The notes under the pieces: generated by a model | What the model was told of the DNA's origin: nothing | The model's input: only the letters and a program-made list of their open reading frames with translations | Databases searched by the model: none | Position numbers and translations under genes: made by a program | NCBI GenBank assembly: GCA_964598565.1 | Contig: CAZRCG010000004.1 | Location: 186,001-250,000, forward strand | Direction: 5' to 3' | DNA from: CAZRCG01 sp964598565 | GTDB taxonomy: Bacteria; Bdellovibrionota; UBA2394 | DNA: 64,000 nt | Part shown: positions 43,574 to 52,727 of the stretch, one piece after another | Layout of the letters: each line of letters begins with the position of its first letter | Numbering within the stretch: position 1 is the first letter of the stretch

Positions 43574-43927
43574 TCAAGCAGCCTTGAGAGCCAAAGTCTT
43601 TACAAGTTTCGAAAAAACAAGGGGCTCAGTCGCTGCAAGATCGGCCAACATTTTTCGATTCAGCGTAATCTGAGAATCTTTCAACGCCTTAATGAAGCGG
43701 CTATAAGAATAGCCTTCCGCCCTGAGAGCTGCGGTCAGACGGGTAATCCAGAGCGAGCGCATATTGGATTTGAGCGCTTTACGATCTCGGTAGTTAAAGG
43801 CCATTGCCCGATCGAGCGTTTCGGACGCTGTCACCAAGGTATTTCGAGCGCGACCCCTAAAACCTTCTGTTTTATTTAAAACTCTCTTACGACGATTTTT
43901 GGATTTCGTCCCACCTTTAACACGCAT
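43574..43927 (-). CDS. rplT: 50S ribosomal protein L20
   Basis: 117 residues. The core GFRGRARNTLVTASETLDRA, then RDRKALKSNMRSLWITRLTAALRAEGYSYSRFIKALK, here broken for length, is the L20 signature. It binds 23S rRNA early in 50S assembly, and in E. coli it represses rpmI-rplT translation. A GGAGAG ribosome site lies seven bases before the ATG at 43927. It is 18 bases after rpmI. Confidence 0.97.
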   Translation of the reverse strand: MRVKGGTKSKNRRKRVLNKTEGFRGRARNTLVTASETLDRAMAFNYRDRKALKSNMRSLWITRLTAALRAEGYSYSRFIKALKDSQITLNRKMLADLAATEPLVFSKLVKTLALKAA

Positions 43928-43945
43928 GCTAGTCTCTCCAGATCA

Positions 43946-44149
43946 TCAAAAAGAATAAGGCATCAGAAGTTTGATATGCCCTAGTTCGGTTTCTCGCACA
44001 TAAGTTTTTTTGCGATAGCGTCGCTTCACCTTTTTCGGATGGGCTGTCAAAATATGTGATAAGTGATTTCGCTTACGCTTCACTTTTCCCTTTGCGGTAA
44101 TCCGAAATCGTTTGCGAGCCGCCTTATTTGTTTTTAGTTTCAAAGCCAT
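43946..44149 (-). CDS. rpmI: 50S ribosomal protein L35
   Basis: 67 residues, very basic. KLKTNKAARKRFRITAKGK followed by KVKRKRNHLSHILTAHPKKV is the L35 signature. No ribosome-binding site is obvious upstream, which fits a translationally controlled start as in E. coli, where L20 acts on the rpmI leader. A 110-base leader separates it from infC. Confidence 0.96.
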   Translation of the reverse strand: MALKLKTNKAARKRFRITAKGKVKRKRNHLSHILTAHPKKVKRRYRKKTYVRETELGHIKLLMPYSF

Positions 44150-44259
44150 AGATACATAAGGTTTAGCGCCAGCTGAGCTACGAAATCAATGGAGAAATCC
44201 GAGATTTAGAGTCTGTTCAAAATAAACTCTGAAATCGTTGAAGGCGCCGCCAGAAAAAC
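44150..44259 (-). promoter_or_regulatory. infC-rpmI intergenic leader, possible L20-responsive region
   Basis: These 110 bases precede rpmI, which lacks an evident Shine-Dalgarno site. On the minus strand they contain TAGCTCAGCTGG (44169-44180), an exact match to a tRNA D-arm box, but no T arm or acceptor stem follows. In E. coli L20 represses rpmI through a pseudoknot partly encoded in infC; a similar RNA fold here is plausible but I could not demonstrate one by eye. Confidence 0.3.
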
Positions 44260-44883
44260 CTAAGAAATCTTTTCGACCTTCAAAACCTTCGATGCGAGCG
44301 GTTTAGCCGTCTTGACGGGGTCGGCCCTTGCGGTCGCTGGGGCCTGCGCTAGCTTCTTCGCCTGAGAAGCAGGCACAAAAATACCAACCAAAACACGACC
44401 TTCCATTTTGGGGTCGGCCTCTAAGACACCCGTTTCTCTGAGAGCCTCCACCACTTTGTCCATTTGACGTCGACCCACTTCGGGATGCGCCATCTCTCGG
44501 CCTCGAAATCGAATGCCGACTTTGACACGAGCCCCTTCTTTCAAAAACTCCATAGAGTTTCGCATCTTAAAATTGAGATCATGCACATCTGTCGAAGGAG
44601 ATAACGTAATCTCTTTCATGGTGTTGGCGGCAGACTTTTTGGTGCTCTGCTGTTTCTTCTTTTGCTCGTACTTAAACTTACCAAAATCCATGATCTTACA
44701 GACGGGAGGAACCGCTTTTGGCGAAATCTCAACGAGGTCCAAACCTCGTTTATCAGCCTCACGCAAGGCCTCCGCCGGACTCATCACGCCAAGCATTTCT
44801 CCGTCGTCAGTCACGACGCGTATCCGTGGAATTCGAATTTGATGGTTCACCCGAATGGTGTCTTTACGGTCTTGATCGCGAAT
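44260..44883 (-). CDS. infC: Translation initiation factor IF-3, ATT start codon
   Basis: 207 residues when read from ATT at 44883: IRDQDRKDTIRVNHQIRIPRIRV. A perfect AGGAGG lies eight bases upstream, and the family's N-terminus is restored. The next conventional start (GTG at 44850) would remove 11 conserved residues and its ribosome site. N domain: VTDDGEMLGVMSPAEALREAD and KIMDFGKFKYEQKKKQ. C domain: IRFRGREMAHPEVGRRQMDKV. A ~30-residue Ala/Lys-rich extension ends the protein. An ATT/AUU start allows IF-3 to repress its own translation, as in E. coli. Confidence 0.96.
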   Translation of the reverse strand: MRDQDRKDTIRVNHQIRIPRIRVVTDDGEMLGVMSPAEALREADKRGLDLVEISPKAVPPVCKIMDFGKFKYEQKKKQQSTKKSAANTMKEITLSPSTDVHDLNFKMRNSMEFLKEGARVKVGIRFRGREMAHPEVGRRQMDKVVEALRETGVLEADPKMEGRVLVGIFVPASQAKKLAQAPATARADPVKTAKPLASKVLKVEKIS

Positions 44884-44891
44884 GGCTAGGT

Positions 44892-44897
44892 CCTCCT
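44892..44897 (-). promoter_or_regulatory. Consensus ribosome-binding site of infC
   Basis: AGGAGG on the minus strand, eight bases before the ATT start codon. It is the strongest Shine-Dalgarno match near this gene and decides the start. A strong site with a rare start codon is the known design for IF-3 autoregulation. Confidence 0.9.
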
Positions 44898-45129
44898 AAA
44901 ATAGATTGAGTCATCACGGCCAGTGAATCCACACAAAAAGCTGACTTAAATAATGGAAAATGCCAGAAAATCATGCGCCGGCAACAAAGGTGAAATAAGA
45001 TGACATTCCCCATAAATAAACCCTTTTGTGCTGTGTTTCAACTGAGGTCTGTCCTCAATTTAAATTTACCTTCAAGGGGCCGAGGAAACTGCGCTTTTCT
45101 TAGACAAGAGAGCCGCCTATCATGGTTCA

Positions 45130-46293
45130 ATGATTGCACTTTTTGTGATTCTCGTATCTCAGATCGCGCCCCTCCCTACCACCCAACCGCCGGCCATAAG
45201 CTCCTTGGAAACGAACCAGACCCCCCTTAAGTCCGCCCAACCTACGCTCTACGCGGCACCGGAAGGGGACTCCCCTCGCTTACGTGAGATTGGAGCCGAC
45301 GATAAAGTCGAGGTGCTGCGAACGCATACCGGTTGGGCTGAAGTCGAACTAACAACACCCGAAGGTCTCCGATTTCAAGGATGGATTCCCATAGCGACTA
45401 CCCCCAGCCCTTCGATCTCTCCCTTGTCAACTCAAAGAACCAAGCCTCAACCCCTACAAAAGAAGCCTCTCGATTTTGGAAGATGGAAATTTGTTTGGAG
45501 CCCAGACATAGCGGAGCGTGTTGAATTTCAACTGACGACAGGCCTTCAAACGATTGAATATCACTTAACTGGGCTCGTAGACGATACTCCGACCACCATC
45601 TACAAATATGCGTTTCACGGGGTCGATATTGAGCCCCAACTTAGGTTGACTCTTGCTCGGTGGAAAGAGCTCTCGATCGATTTTGCAACCCGTTACTGCT
45701 TAGGCCTCTATTCACTCGAGTTTTCATCGCAGGAAGTTGTGACTGAACTTCGGGGCCGCGCCTACTCCATCATGACTCATGATATTGAAGCGTTACTTCG
45801 AACAGGTTGGAGCTTTAGATGGCGAGACCTGCGACTTCATCCACGTATTGGCTTAGGCTACAAGATTTTCAATATACGCCCTGATTTAGACCCCATCTCG
45901 TCGGGCGACTTGCAGGGAGAAACGCCCTTTGGCGATACAACGCTCACAACGCTTCTCAATGAAATTAGTATCGACGCCTCCTACCGAGATACCTGGGGCC
46001 TTATGCTCGCGGCATCGCCTTATCTTGCTTTTCGAAGTCTTAAAGACATTGCGGCGCGAAGTGATCACTTTTCTGTAAGTGGTTTACCCTTAAGCATTCA
46101 AAGCCGCGCTTTCTGGAGGTTTTCGGACCCTTGGTCGCTCGTGCTCCAGGCAAACTGGTTTAAAGTTTCTGGCAATCAAAAGGCAGAATCTCCAACAAAC
46201 GCAGAGTTTGAGCGCCTTGGCAAAGATTATACCCAGGGCAAACTCGCCCTAAATGTTTGGAGAATCAACCTCGGAGTTTCAGCGCGCTTTTGA
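45130..46293 (+). CDS. Secreted protein with SH3-like domain and outer-membrane-type C-terminal region
   Basis: 387 residues with a signal peptide (MIALFVILVSQIAP). Residues ~38-95 read as a bacterial SH3-like domain (LYAAPEGDSPRLREIGADDK, VEVLRTHTGWAEVEL, GWIPI). A Pro/Ser linker follows. From ~115 to the end there are long amphipathic strands rich in Trp, Tyr and Arg (FATRYCLGLYSLEFSSQEVV) and the protein ends in NLGVSARF, with terminal Phe, as outer-membrane barrels do. It may be a barrel with a periplasmic SH3 domain that binds peptidoglycan. It is divergent from infC. Function unknown. Confidence 0.6.
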   Translation: MIALFVILVSQIAPLPTTQPPAISSLETNQTPLKSAQPTLYAAPEGDSPRLREIGADDKVEVLRTHTGWAEVELTTPEGLRFQGWIPIATTPSPSISPLSTQRTKPQPLQKKPLDFGRWKFVWSPDIAERVEFQLTTGLQTIEYHLTGLVDDTPTTIYKYAFHGVDIEPQLRLTLARWKELSIDFATRYCLGLYSLEFSSQEVVTELRGRAYSIMTHDIEALLRTGWSFRWRDLRLHPRIGLGYKIFNIRPDLDPISSGDLQGETPFGDTTLTTLLNEISIDASYRDTWGLMLAASPYLAFRSLKDIAARSDHFSVSGLPLSIQSRAFWRFSDPWSLVLQANWFKVSGNQKAESPTNAEFERLGKDYTQGKLALNVWRINLGVSARF

Positions 46294-46444
46294 CAGTGAC
46301 GTACGATCGCCTATACCTGCCTCTTGAGTATATGCATTTATCGACGCGTAGAATTTCTGCCGCTAATTACTTAAAATATTTCGAGAAATCCTAGCGACCA
46401 ACGCTTCCATGGTTGGGCAGGCTGTTTAATGCCGAAAATACTCT

Positions 46445-49400
46445 ATGATTTGTTTCATTGGAACCTTAGTCGCTTTGGTTTCTGCGCCTTCGAATACGAC
46501 ATTTGAGGCTGATTTAGACTTTCGAATTCCAAAAACACCGCACACGAGTTTTTCAGCAGACAATCATGCCGTATCGGCCGCGAACCACCGGCATTTTTTT
46601 GTGAGTAGCCAGACAAGCGGCTTGATTTCGTATACACCGGCGCAGCTCAACAACCAAACCTTCACTCTCAGTAGAGTGCCCAAGAATCTCGCGCTGGGCA
46701 CACGCTCCCTAACGTATCGCAAAGATGCCCTAAGCACCGATTTTGTAGTGACAAATCAGTCAAGGACCCAAGTTTTTTATGGCGATATCTCAGGGGGAAA
46801 TCCTCTCATCGACCTCAAAAGCTGTACGCAGTTTGTTGAAATCAGCGATATTCATTTAACCGAAAACGCCGGCGCGCTTTCGTATCTTATCGTAGCCGAT
46901 AAGGGCGCTGATGCCGTCTACTCTTTCGTACTTGATCCCGCTGGAGCCAATCTCTGCACAAGCATGCAAACTCTCTCTGTGACAGATCCTGAGTGGATAC
47001 AATCGGCCGATGATAATCCTGCCACGGTCTATGTAGGCTATCGAGACTCTACAGGATTGAAGGTTCGAGCCTATCAAGCGAATGATTGGACCACGATCTC
47101 AGCAGCTCTTAGTCTCACCAGCTCCAGACGGGCCCGTTTTGGAAAACCTCTTTTTGATACAACCAGCAGCGAACTCTTAGTACCCATTCAGTATGCGGAC
47201 GATGATACGGAATCCGACTACTATATTACTTACGACGCGACGCTTGGCGCCTCGACGACCACAACAACGTGTCGAGGTCCTCAGACAATTCAAATGGATT
47301 ACGAAGGGGCATCGAGATATCGTTATATTTTTTGTCCTGCAAATTCAAAAATTGAAGTCCGAGATATACTTCACGCTAAACAATATGATTTGCCAACCGG
47401 CTCGGGAGCCATCAGCCATTTGGCAGGTTCCGACGGAACCAATCGTTATGTGAGCATCTTACAGCGTAGTGCCAATGTTTTGCTGCACTCCACACCGGTA
47501 AGTTCAATCAACCATACTTCGACGACAATCAGCCTCGTCGGCATTCCGGGCAGCGCCCAGCAGTTTATCGGTAGTGGCGTAGCCGCCGATACGATGGTCG
47601 TCAGTCTACCAAGTGAAAATGCGTTCGCAGTTCTGAATCTTTCTGCCCAATCTCTGAGTTCGACACTTTATTTACCTCGATCGATCGAATCGCTGCATGC
47701 TATTTCTTCGGCGGTAACGTATTTTGTCTCTCCTGAAGTCGATACTGCCTACGAACTCTCGGAAGTGACCTCCGATTTGTTCAGCCTCGAATTATTTTCA
47801 GTAGGAGATTATCCCGTTCAGATTGCGTATCGAACCAATCGACTCTATGTACTAAATCGTGGAGGCAATTCACTCTCCGTCATCAATCTCACCTCACGAG
47901 CCACCACGACGCTGGCCACCGGCACTCGCCCCGTTCACTTTGATTTTTCAACGGCGGTCGATCGCCTATGGGTCGCCAATGAAACCAGTCAGAACTTGAG
48001 TGCATTTGATATAACCGTCGGTGCTGAGGTGGCCCTGGGCGCGAGCCCCATCGCTTTGGGTCTTAGCCCTAAGAAGGTTCTCTATCATGCGTCAGACACG
48101 ACTCTCTTTGTGGGCAGCACCTCAAACGTTCTCAGTCTTAATGCTCCCGATTTTGCAACGGTAACAACCCACGCCCTAACCACCAACTATAGCGATATGG
48201 TTTTAACGACGGCAGGAGTGGCTGTGACGTCAACGACGGGCAACGATCTTCACTTGGTAACGCGATTGGATTTAACCACGACAGATTTAGATTCAGCCCC
48301 CAAAGAGCTTGTCAGCAATGGAGCCGTGGCAGTGACAGGTCTCCTTGCTCTGCGAACTCTCGTCACATCGTCGGGGCTGGAAGACGAAGTCCCCAGCTGG
48401 ACTCATCTCTTTGCATCTCCTACGCAGGTTGTTTCCTATACGCGAACCGGGCGAATTCTTCGTCTGTTTCCGATCAGTCTATTTGCGGCATCGCTGTTTC
48501 CATCTCTCAGTCTTCAGCTCCAAGAAGATATCGATCGTTTCAGTGCCGATACCAGCTCCAATCTCTGGCTGGCTCACTCAAAGGCACTTCGCTTTTATCG
48601 GGTCTCGAGCGCTTACCAGCTATCGGTACTAAGAAACAGACTCGCTAATCATCCGTCGGGTATCGCTGTATGGGATGCCCAAGATAAAATCTATGTCACT
48701 CTAAGAAATTTAGACGCCATCTCGATTGTAAATGCAGCCACGGGAGCTACCAGCATTTTTTCTACCTGCCAGAGTCCAAGTAACCCTCTCATCGATACTT
48801 CCCAAACCCCCACTCGGCTTTTTGTATTATGCCGCGAATCTAATACTGTAGCCGCCGTGACGCTCGATGGAAGTGGCGACTTTTCTAGCCAAAGTTTTTT
48901 AGCGACGGGCGAGCGACCTGTTGCTATAGCTCTCAATCCTGATCCGACAAACCGATTGGCCATTGTAAATAACGTTTCTGACTCCGTGAGCCTCTACAAC
49001 TCTGTTTCGCTGGCCTTGGTGGCGACGACAACCGTATCAGAAGCACCGACCGATATTATACTTGATTCCACAGCGGGTACCTTTCGTCTGGGGCACGAAG
49101 GAGCTCAAGTTCTCACCACTCTCACCTCGACAGGTGTGGCTACCACGACCCCCATTGCAGGTAATGGATTGTCCCGTCTGTCGTACAATTCGACAACAAA
49201 TCGACTGTTCGGAATCAGTCGATACGATAGAAATTTTTATATGTCTTCAAGCCCAATATTTACGTTTGCAGGCACATCATTCTTGGGCTCGGAGATACCT
49301 GAGTCGATTGCCACGATTAGTGCAGCTTCGAAAACCTATGTAACTTACCCACAAGCGGATGCCATTCGAATTATTGATGAGACCGGCACCATTACTGATC

Positions 49401-49678
49401 GGCTCGTAGGAAACACTCCAGTCTTCGCTCAACCTCACGCGTCGACCTCGAAAGTTTTTGTCTCTAATTTTGACGACGATAGCTTGAGTATTATCAACCT
49501 CACAACCAATGCCCTCGCTTCAACAGTTGCACTTACGGCGGGCTGTGGCCCAACACGATCTTCGACCCTCTCCGTTGGCGCAACGAATTATATTTACGTC
49601 CTGTGTCAAAAAAATGATACCATCGAGATCGTTCAGTCAACATCAGAGGCTGTTGGAACTGCAATTTCTCTCAGATAA
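46445..49678 (+). CDS. Large secreted YVTN-type beta-propeller protein
   Basis: 1077 residues with a short signal-like start (MICFIGTLVALVSA). The rest is Ser/Thr-rich repeated blades of the YVTN/YncE kind, for example RLYVLNRGGNSLSVINLTSR, DRLWVANETSQNLSAFDI, KVFVSNFDDDSLSIINLTTN and GERPVAIALNPDP. There are enough repeats for two or three propellers. Such domains bind protein or sugar ligands or form surface layers; no catalytic residues were seen. The downstream neighbours are a REC-J-domain membrane protein and a pilin-like protein, all on the same strand. Specific role unknown. Confidence 0.72.
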   Translation: MICFIGTLVALVSAPSNTTFEADLDFRIPKTPHTSFSADNHAVSAANHRHFFVSSQTSGLISYTPAQLNNQTFTLSRVPKNLALGTRSLTYRKDALSTDFVVTNQSRTQVFYGDISGGNPLIDLKSCTQFVEISDIHLTENAGALSYLIVADKGADAVYSFVLDPAGANLCTSMQTLSVTDPEWIQSADDNPATVYVGYRDSTGLKVRAYQANDWTTISAALSLTSSRRARFGKPLFDTTSSELLVPIQYADDDTESDYYITYDATLGASTTTTTCRGPQTIQMDYEGASRYRYIFCPANSKIEVRDILHAKQYDLPTGSGAISHLAGSDGTNRYVSILQRSANVLLHSTPVSSINHTSTTISLVGIPGSAQQFIGSGVAADTMVVSLPSENAFAVLNLSAQSLSSTLYLPRSIESLHAISSAVTYFVSPEVDTAYELSEVTSDLFSLELFSVGDYPVQIAYRTNRLYVLNRGGNSLSVINLTSRATTTLATGTRPVHFDFSTAVDRLWVANETSQNLSAFDITVGAEVALGASPIALGLSPKKVLYHASDTTLFVGSTSNVLSLNAPDFATVTTHALTTNYSDMVLTTAGVAVTSTTGNDLHLVTRLDLTTTDLDSAPKELVSNGAVAVTGLLALRTLVTSSGLEDEVPSWTHLFASPTQVVSYTRTGRILRLFPISLFAASLFPSLSLQLQEDIDRFSADTSSNLWLAHSKALRFYRVSSAYQLSVLRNRLANHPSGIAVWDAQDKIYVTLRNLDAISIVNAATGATSIFSTCQSPSNPLIDTSQTPTRLFVLCRESNTVAAVTLDGSGDFSSQSFLATGERPVAIALNPDPTNRLAIVNNVSDSVSLYNSVSLALVATTTVSEAPTDIILDSTAGTFRLGHEGAQVLTTLTSTGVATTTPIAGNGLSRLSYNSTTNRLFGISRYDRNFYMSSSPIFTFAGTSFLGSEIPESIATISAASKTYVTYPQADAIRIIDETGTITDRLVGNTPVFAQPHASTSKVFVSNFDDDSLSIINLTTNALASTVALTAGCGPTRSSTLSVGATNYIYVLCQKNDTIEIVQSTSEAVGTAISLR

Positions 49679-49726
49679 TTGCCAATCCTTTTGGTCGCTA
49701 GCAAACCTTACGATAAACTGAAAGGC

Positions 49727-51967
49727 ATGGCTCGCATCCTCGTGGTCGAAGACGACAAGTATTTGAACAAACTCTTGTCCGACCAGTTGATGCTTCGTGG
49801 CCATGATGTGGTAAGCGTTCTTGATGGCGAGATTGCGTGGAAGCAACTGCTAGTTCATGAAGATTTTGATATTCTTGTAATTGATATGCTTTTGCCTCGC
49901 AAAATGGGGGCCGAGGTACTTTCGGAACTAAGACAATTAAATAGACCCAATGATCCAAGAATCATTGCCATCTCGGGCGTCTACAAGAACGCCTCTGAAA
50001 CTCAAGAGATTTCGGCTCTTTACCAACTTGCGGATTATCTCACGAAGCCGTTTTCTCTCGATGACTTTATCGCCGCTGTCGAAGGCGAAAAGAAAACAGG
50101 AAAACAAAGTTTTCTAATGAAGGGGCTTCTTGAGGATACGCCCATCGAGGTTTTATTTCTCCAAGCCTACCGAGGTGCGTTTACAGGCTCATTAACGTTG
50201 AAGCATCAAGAAACACAGCGTCGCATTTATTTTTCGAATGGCTTTCCCATTAGTGCTGATTCGAACTCAGTCGCAGAAAGTCTAGGCCGATCGCTCTTGG
50301 CGATGAAAGTCATCGACCAAAAAACTCTTGATGAAGCTTCGACTCAGATGGTGGCTCAACGGGTGCAATTTGGGCAGATGCTTATCAAAATGCAGGCTCT
50401 TACGCCCGAGCAACTATTTGCATCGATTCGAAAACATACTCAGCGCATTCTTTTGAAATCATTTATGTGGCGAGAAGGCCACTACCATTTTGAAAGTCTT
50501 GAGAGTCTGCCAAAACATATTCTCCACCTAGAGTTTAATCCACTCATCTTAGCTCTCAAGGCTCATCGCGCCCTCTACAACACGGAGTTCATTCAAACAC
50601 TCTTTGAAACAAAAATGGATGCTTTCTGCCATTATTCGCCTGAAATAGGACAAATCATAAGCCTTCTTAATCTCGACGAAGAATCCTTTCAATTCTTTAA
50701 TACATTGCCAGGCGATCAACCATTTAAGAAGTTGGTAGAAACTATTCCCAGTGAAAATCGAGAAACATTATATCGTATTTTCTATCTCTTAGAGACCTCT
50801 CGTCTTTTGCAGTGGAAAGACCAGGCAGGGCAGAATCAAGTAGACGCTGTCGCTTCAACAGACTTCAAAGACTCATTCACCACCGAAGCCACACTGTCAG
50901 AAGAAACTAAAACATCCCTTCAGGCTGAATACATTTCCCTTCTCAATAAGGATTACTTTGAAATATTTAATCTCAGCCCTGAAGCGACTGAGAAAGAGAT
51001 CGACGAAGCCTATCGGGCTCTCCGCTACCGACTGCATCCCGATCGCTTCGAAGATGGCCTTGCAGGCGAAAGCCAGAGAATCATCGACGATATGTTAGCT
51101 CGTATTGATTTAGCCTATCAAACGCTTAGCAAAGCTGAAGATCGTGAACAATACATGGCCACCATTGAGCGTTTTCGAGAAGATTCGCTGGCAGACTCCA
51201 AACGATTTCTGGACGCTCAAGAACTCTTCAGAGACGGTCTGAAGAGCTTACACAGAGGCAAATTCAAAGACGCCAAATTGATATTCTTGCAGGCCCAACT
51301 TAAGTGGGATCGAGGGTTCGAATATAAGTTATATGCTCTCTACTGCGATTTTAAGGCGACTTTTTTGGAAGCGCCCGAAAAGTCGGCCCCCTATCTAGAG
51401 GCGCTGAGAACTGAGGTTCAAAACCACCGATCGAGTGATATTGGCTTTGTGTTGCTCGGCCATGCCTACACCGCAAGCGAGAAGCCAGACCTTGCCAAAG
51501 ACGCCTATCAAATGGCGCTAAAAAACAATGAAAACAATGAAGAAGCGCTCCTTGCTCTCGGAAAAATTAACGAGGTCAAATTTAAAAAAGCTCAGGTAGG
51601 AGGAGTCGTCAAGCAAACCCGAAAACACTCCCGTACGATTTCATATGCTCTTTTGGTTATCCTAGCATTAGGAGCGGCTCACCTTGTCAAATCCAAACTC
51701 ATTGACGAGACAGGCATTGAAACACTGGAAGCCAGAGACTGGCACTCGATCATGCCGGCGGTGAGCGCTCGAAAGAAGTCTCAAATCGTAAAGATCATCG
51801 TCAAGGATGAATGGATCGAAAGCGTCCCCGATCCTGTTCTTATAGGAAAATGTAACGAACTTCTTCAGAAGCTTTCCATTCATGCTACGATGACTCTTAT
51901 GCTTTCAGATTCTAAAACCTTGAGGGCTTCGTGCCAGAAAACGTCTTTGAGGCGTTATGACCGGTAA
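49727..51967 (+). CDS. REC-PATAN-J-domain-TPR fusion with a transmembrane helix
   Basis: About 746 residues from the ATG at 49727 (GAAAGG upstream; an earlier in-frame codon adds 16 atypical residues). REC domain 1-~120 is complete: Asp 9/10, phospho-acceptor Asp 53 (VIDMLLP), Ser 83, Lys 107 (DYLTKPF). A PATAN/DUF4388-like domain follows (~125-300; FTGSLTLKHQETQRRIYFSNG). The J domain, ~415-485, keeps HPD at ~438 (LHPDRF). TPR-like helices fill ~500-620, one transmembrane helix sits at ~638-656 (SYALLVILALGAAHLV), and ~90 residues end the protein. No DNA-binding or enzymatic output is visible, so it probably signals through protein contacts, perhaps Hsp70. The stop overlaps the pilin-like gene by 11 bases. 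Confidence 0.82.
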   Translation: MARILVVEDDKYLNKLLSDQLMLRGHDVVSVLDGEIAWKQLLVHEDFDILVIDMLLPRKMGAEVLSELRQLNRPNDPRIIAISGVYKNASETQEISALYQLADYLTKPFSLDDFIAAVEGEKKTGKQSFLMKGLLEDTPIEVLFLQAYRGAFTGSLTLKHQETQRRIYFSNGFPISADSNSVAESLGRSLLAMKVIDQKTLDEASTQMVAQRVQFGQMLIKMQALTPEQLFASIRKHTQRILLKSFMWREGHYHFESLESLPKHILHLEFNPLILALKAHRALYNTEFIQTLFETKMDAFCHYSPEIGQIISLLNLDEESFQFFNTLPGDQPFKKLVETIPSENRETLYRIFYLLETSRLLQWKDQAGQNQVDAVASTDFKDSFTTEATLSEETKTSLQAEYISLLNKDYFEIFNLSPEATEKEIDEAYRALRYRLHPDRFEDGLAGESQRIIDDMLARIDLAYQTLSKAEDREQYMATIERFREDSLADSKRFLDAQELFRDGLKSLHRGKFKDAKLIFLQAQLKWDRGFEYKLYALYCDFKATFLEAPEKSAPYLEALRTEVQNHRSSDIGFVLLGHAYTASEKPDLAKDAYQMALKNNENNEEALLALGKINEVKFKKAQVGGVVKQTRKHSRTISYALLVILALGAAHLVKSKLIDETGIETLEARDWHSIMPAVSARKKSQIVKIIVKDEWIESVPDPVLIGKCNELLQKLSIHATMTLMLSDSKTLRASCQKTSLRRYDR

Positions 51968-52424
51968 CAATCGCCTTGGTTTTTCATTGCTGGAACTGAT
52001 GATCACCACAGGCCTACTCGCCATACTAGCGACCACAGCGTTTCCACTATTTTATACCTATCAGCTTCGCACTAAAACCAGTGAAGCTGTTCTGGCACTG
52101 CAGCGTATGGTCACCGGACAACATCGTTATTACGACGACAACCTTCGGTTTATTGAAGCGGGACCTACTAATATTCCACCATCCTCCCTAGCGATTGTCG
52201 TTAATTTCTCGGCTGATCCCCGCTGGACTGACCTTGATTTTTCAATCGATTCGGCCATTTACTATGGCTATGAATCGGTTCTTATATCGCTCACACAAGT
52301 GGATTGTCGCGCGATCGGCGATTTGAATGGAGACGGAGTTACAAGCTTGTTTCAACGTACGGTCACCGGCGTCAATAATGTGGTGACGCTAGGGCCATTG
52401 CTTGTATTTGATGAAATTGAATAG
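51957..52424 (+). CDS. Type IV pilin-like (prepilin) protein
   Basis: 155 residues. The N-terminus MTGNNRLGFSLLELMITTGLLAILATTAFPLFYTYQ is a class III prepilin signal, here noted as Gly 8/Phe 9 cleavage with the mature Glu 5 present (Glu 13), followed by the hydrophobic helix. The globular part is small (GQHRYYDDNLRF; later two Cys-free strands and a single Cys near 122). It could be a minor pilin or pseudopilin. The gene overlaps the REC-J fusion gene by 11 bases. No other pilus genes are near. Confidence 0.82.
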   Translation: MTGNNRLGFSLLELMITTGLLAILATTAFPLFYTYQLRTKTSEAVLALQRMVTGQHRYYDDNLRFIEAGPTNIPPSSLAIVVNFSADPRWTDLDFSIDSAIYYGYESVLISLTQVDCRAIGDLNGDGVTSLFQRTVTGVNNVVTLGPLLVFDEIE

Positions 52425-52448
52425 AGCCGGCTCTCAGGCTTCCTATCT

Positions 52449-52727
52449 CTATTTAGCAGCTAAAAGCTTCTGAAGAGAAGCGAGCTCTCGCCGACATCGA
52501 CTGAGTTCTGAAGATTTCATGAAAACTACCGACAACGAAAGCATTAATGACAATACGATTCCGCCAAAAAATGTTAAAAGCACCAGCCATCCTAACGATA
52601 CCGGCTTGGTTCGCCACCTCCAAAACTCTAACTGTACGGGATCCGAATTGTTCTGCACAAAAAACACAAGAGCCACCACGGTCAGCGCCATCAATAGCAA
52701 CGCCACCATAAATCGAAACGATCTCAT
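52449..52727 (-). CDS. LapA (DUF1049)-like small membrane protein
   Basis: About 92 residues from the ATG at 52727, overlapping the HIT gene's stop as ATGA and with GGGGG upstream; an ATG six bases earlier is also possible. Two transmembrane helices: FMVALLLMALTVVALVFFVQ and LGWLVLLTFFGGIVLSLML. QNNSDPVQLEFW between them is the family signature. A short C-terminal coiled coil follows. LapA-domain proteins help lipopolysaccharide assembly at the inner membrane; LapB is not visible here. Confidence 0.8.
   Translation of the reverse strand: MRSFRFMVALLLMALTVVALVFFVQNNSDPVQLEFWRWRTKPVSLGWLVLLTFFGGIVLSLMLSLSVVFMKSSELSRCRRELASLQKLLAAK

Noticed and set aside
44169..44180. A tRNA D-arm consensus in the rpmI leader
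   Set aside because: No T arm, anticodon arm or acceptor stem can be built around it, so it is not a tRNA gene.
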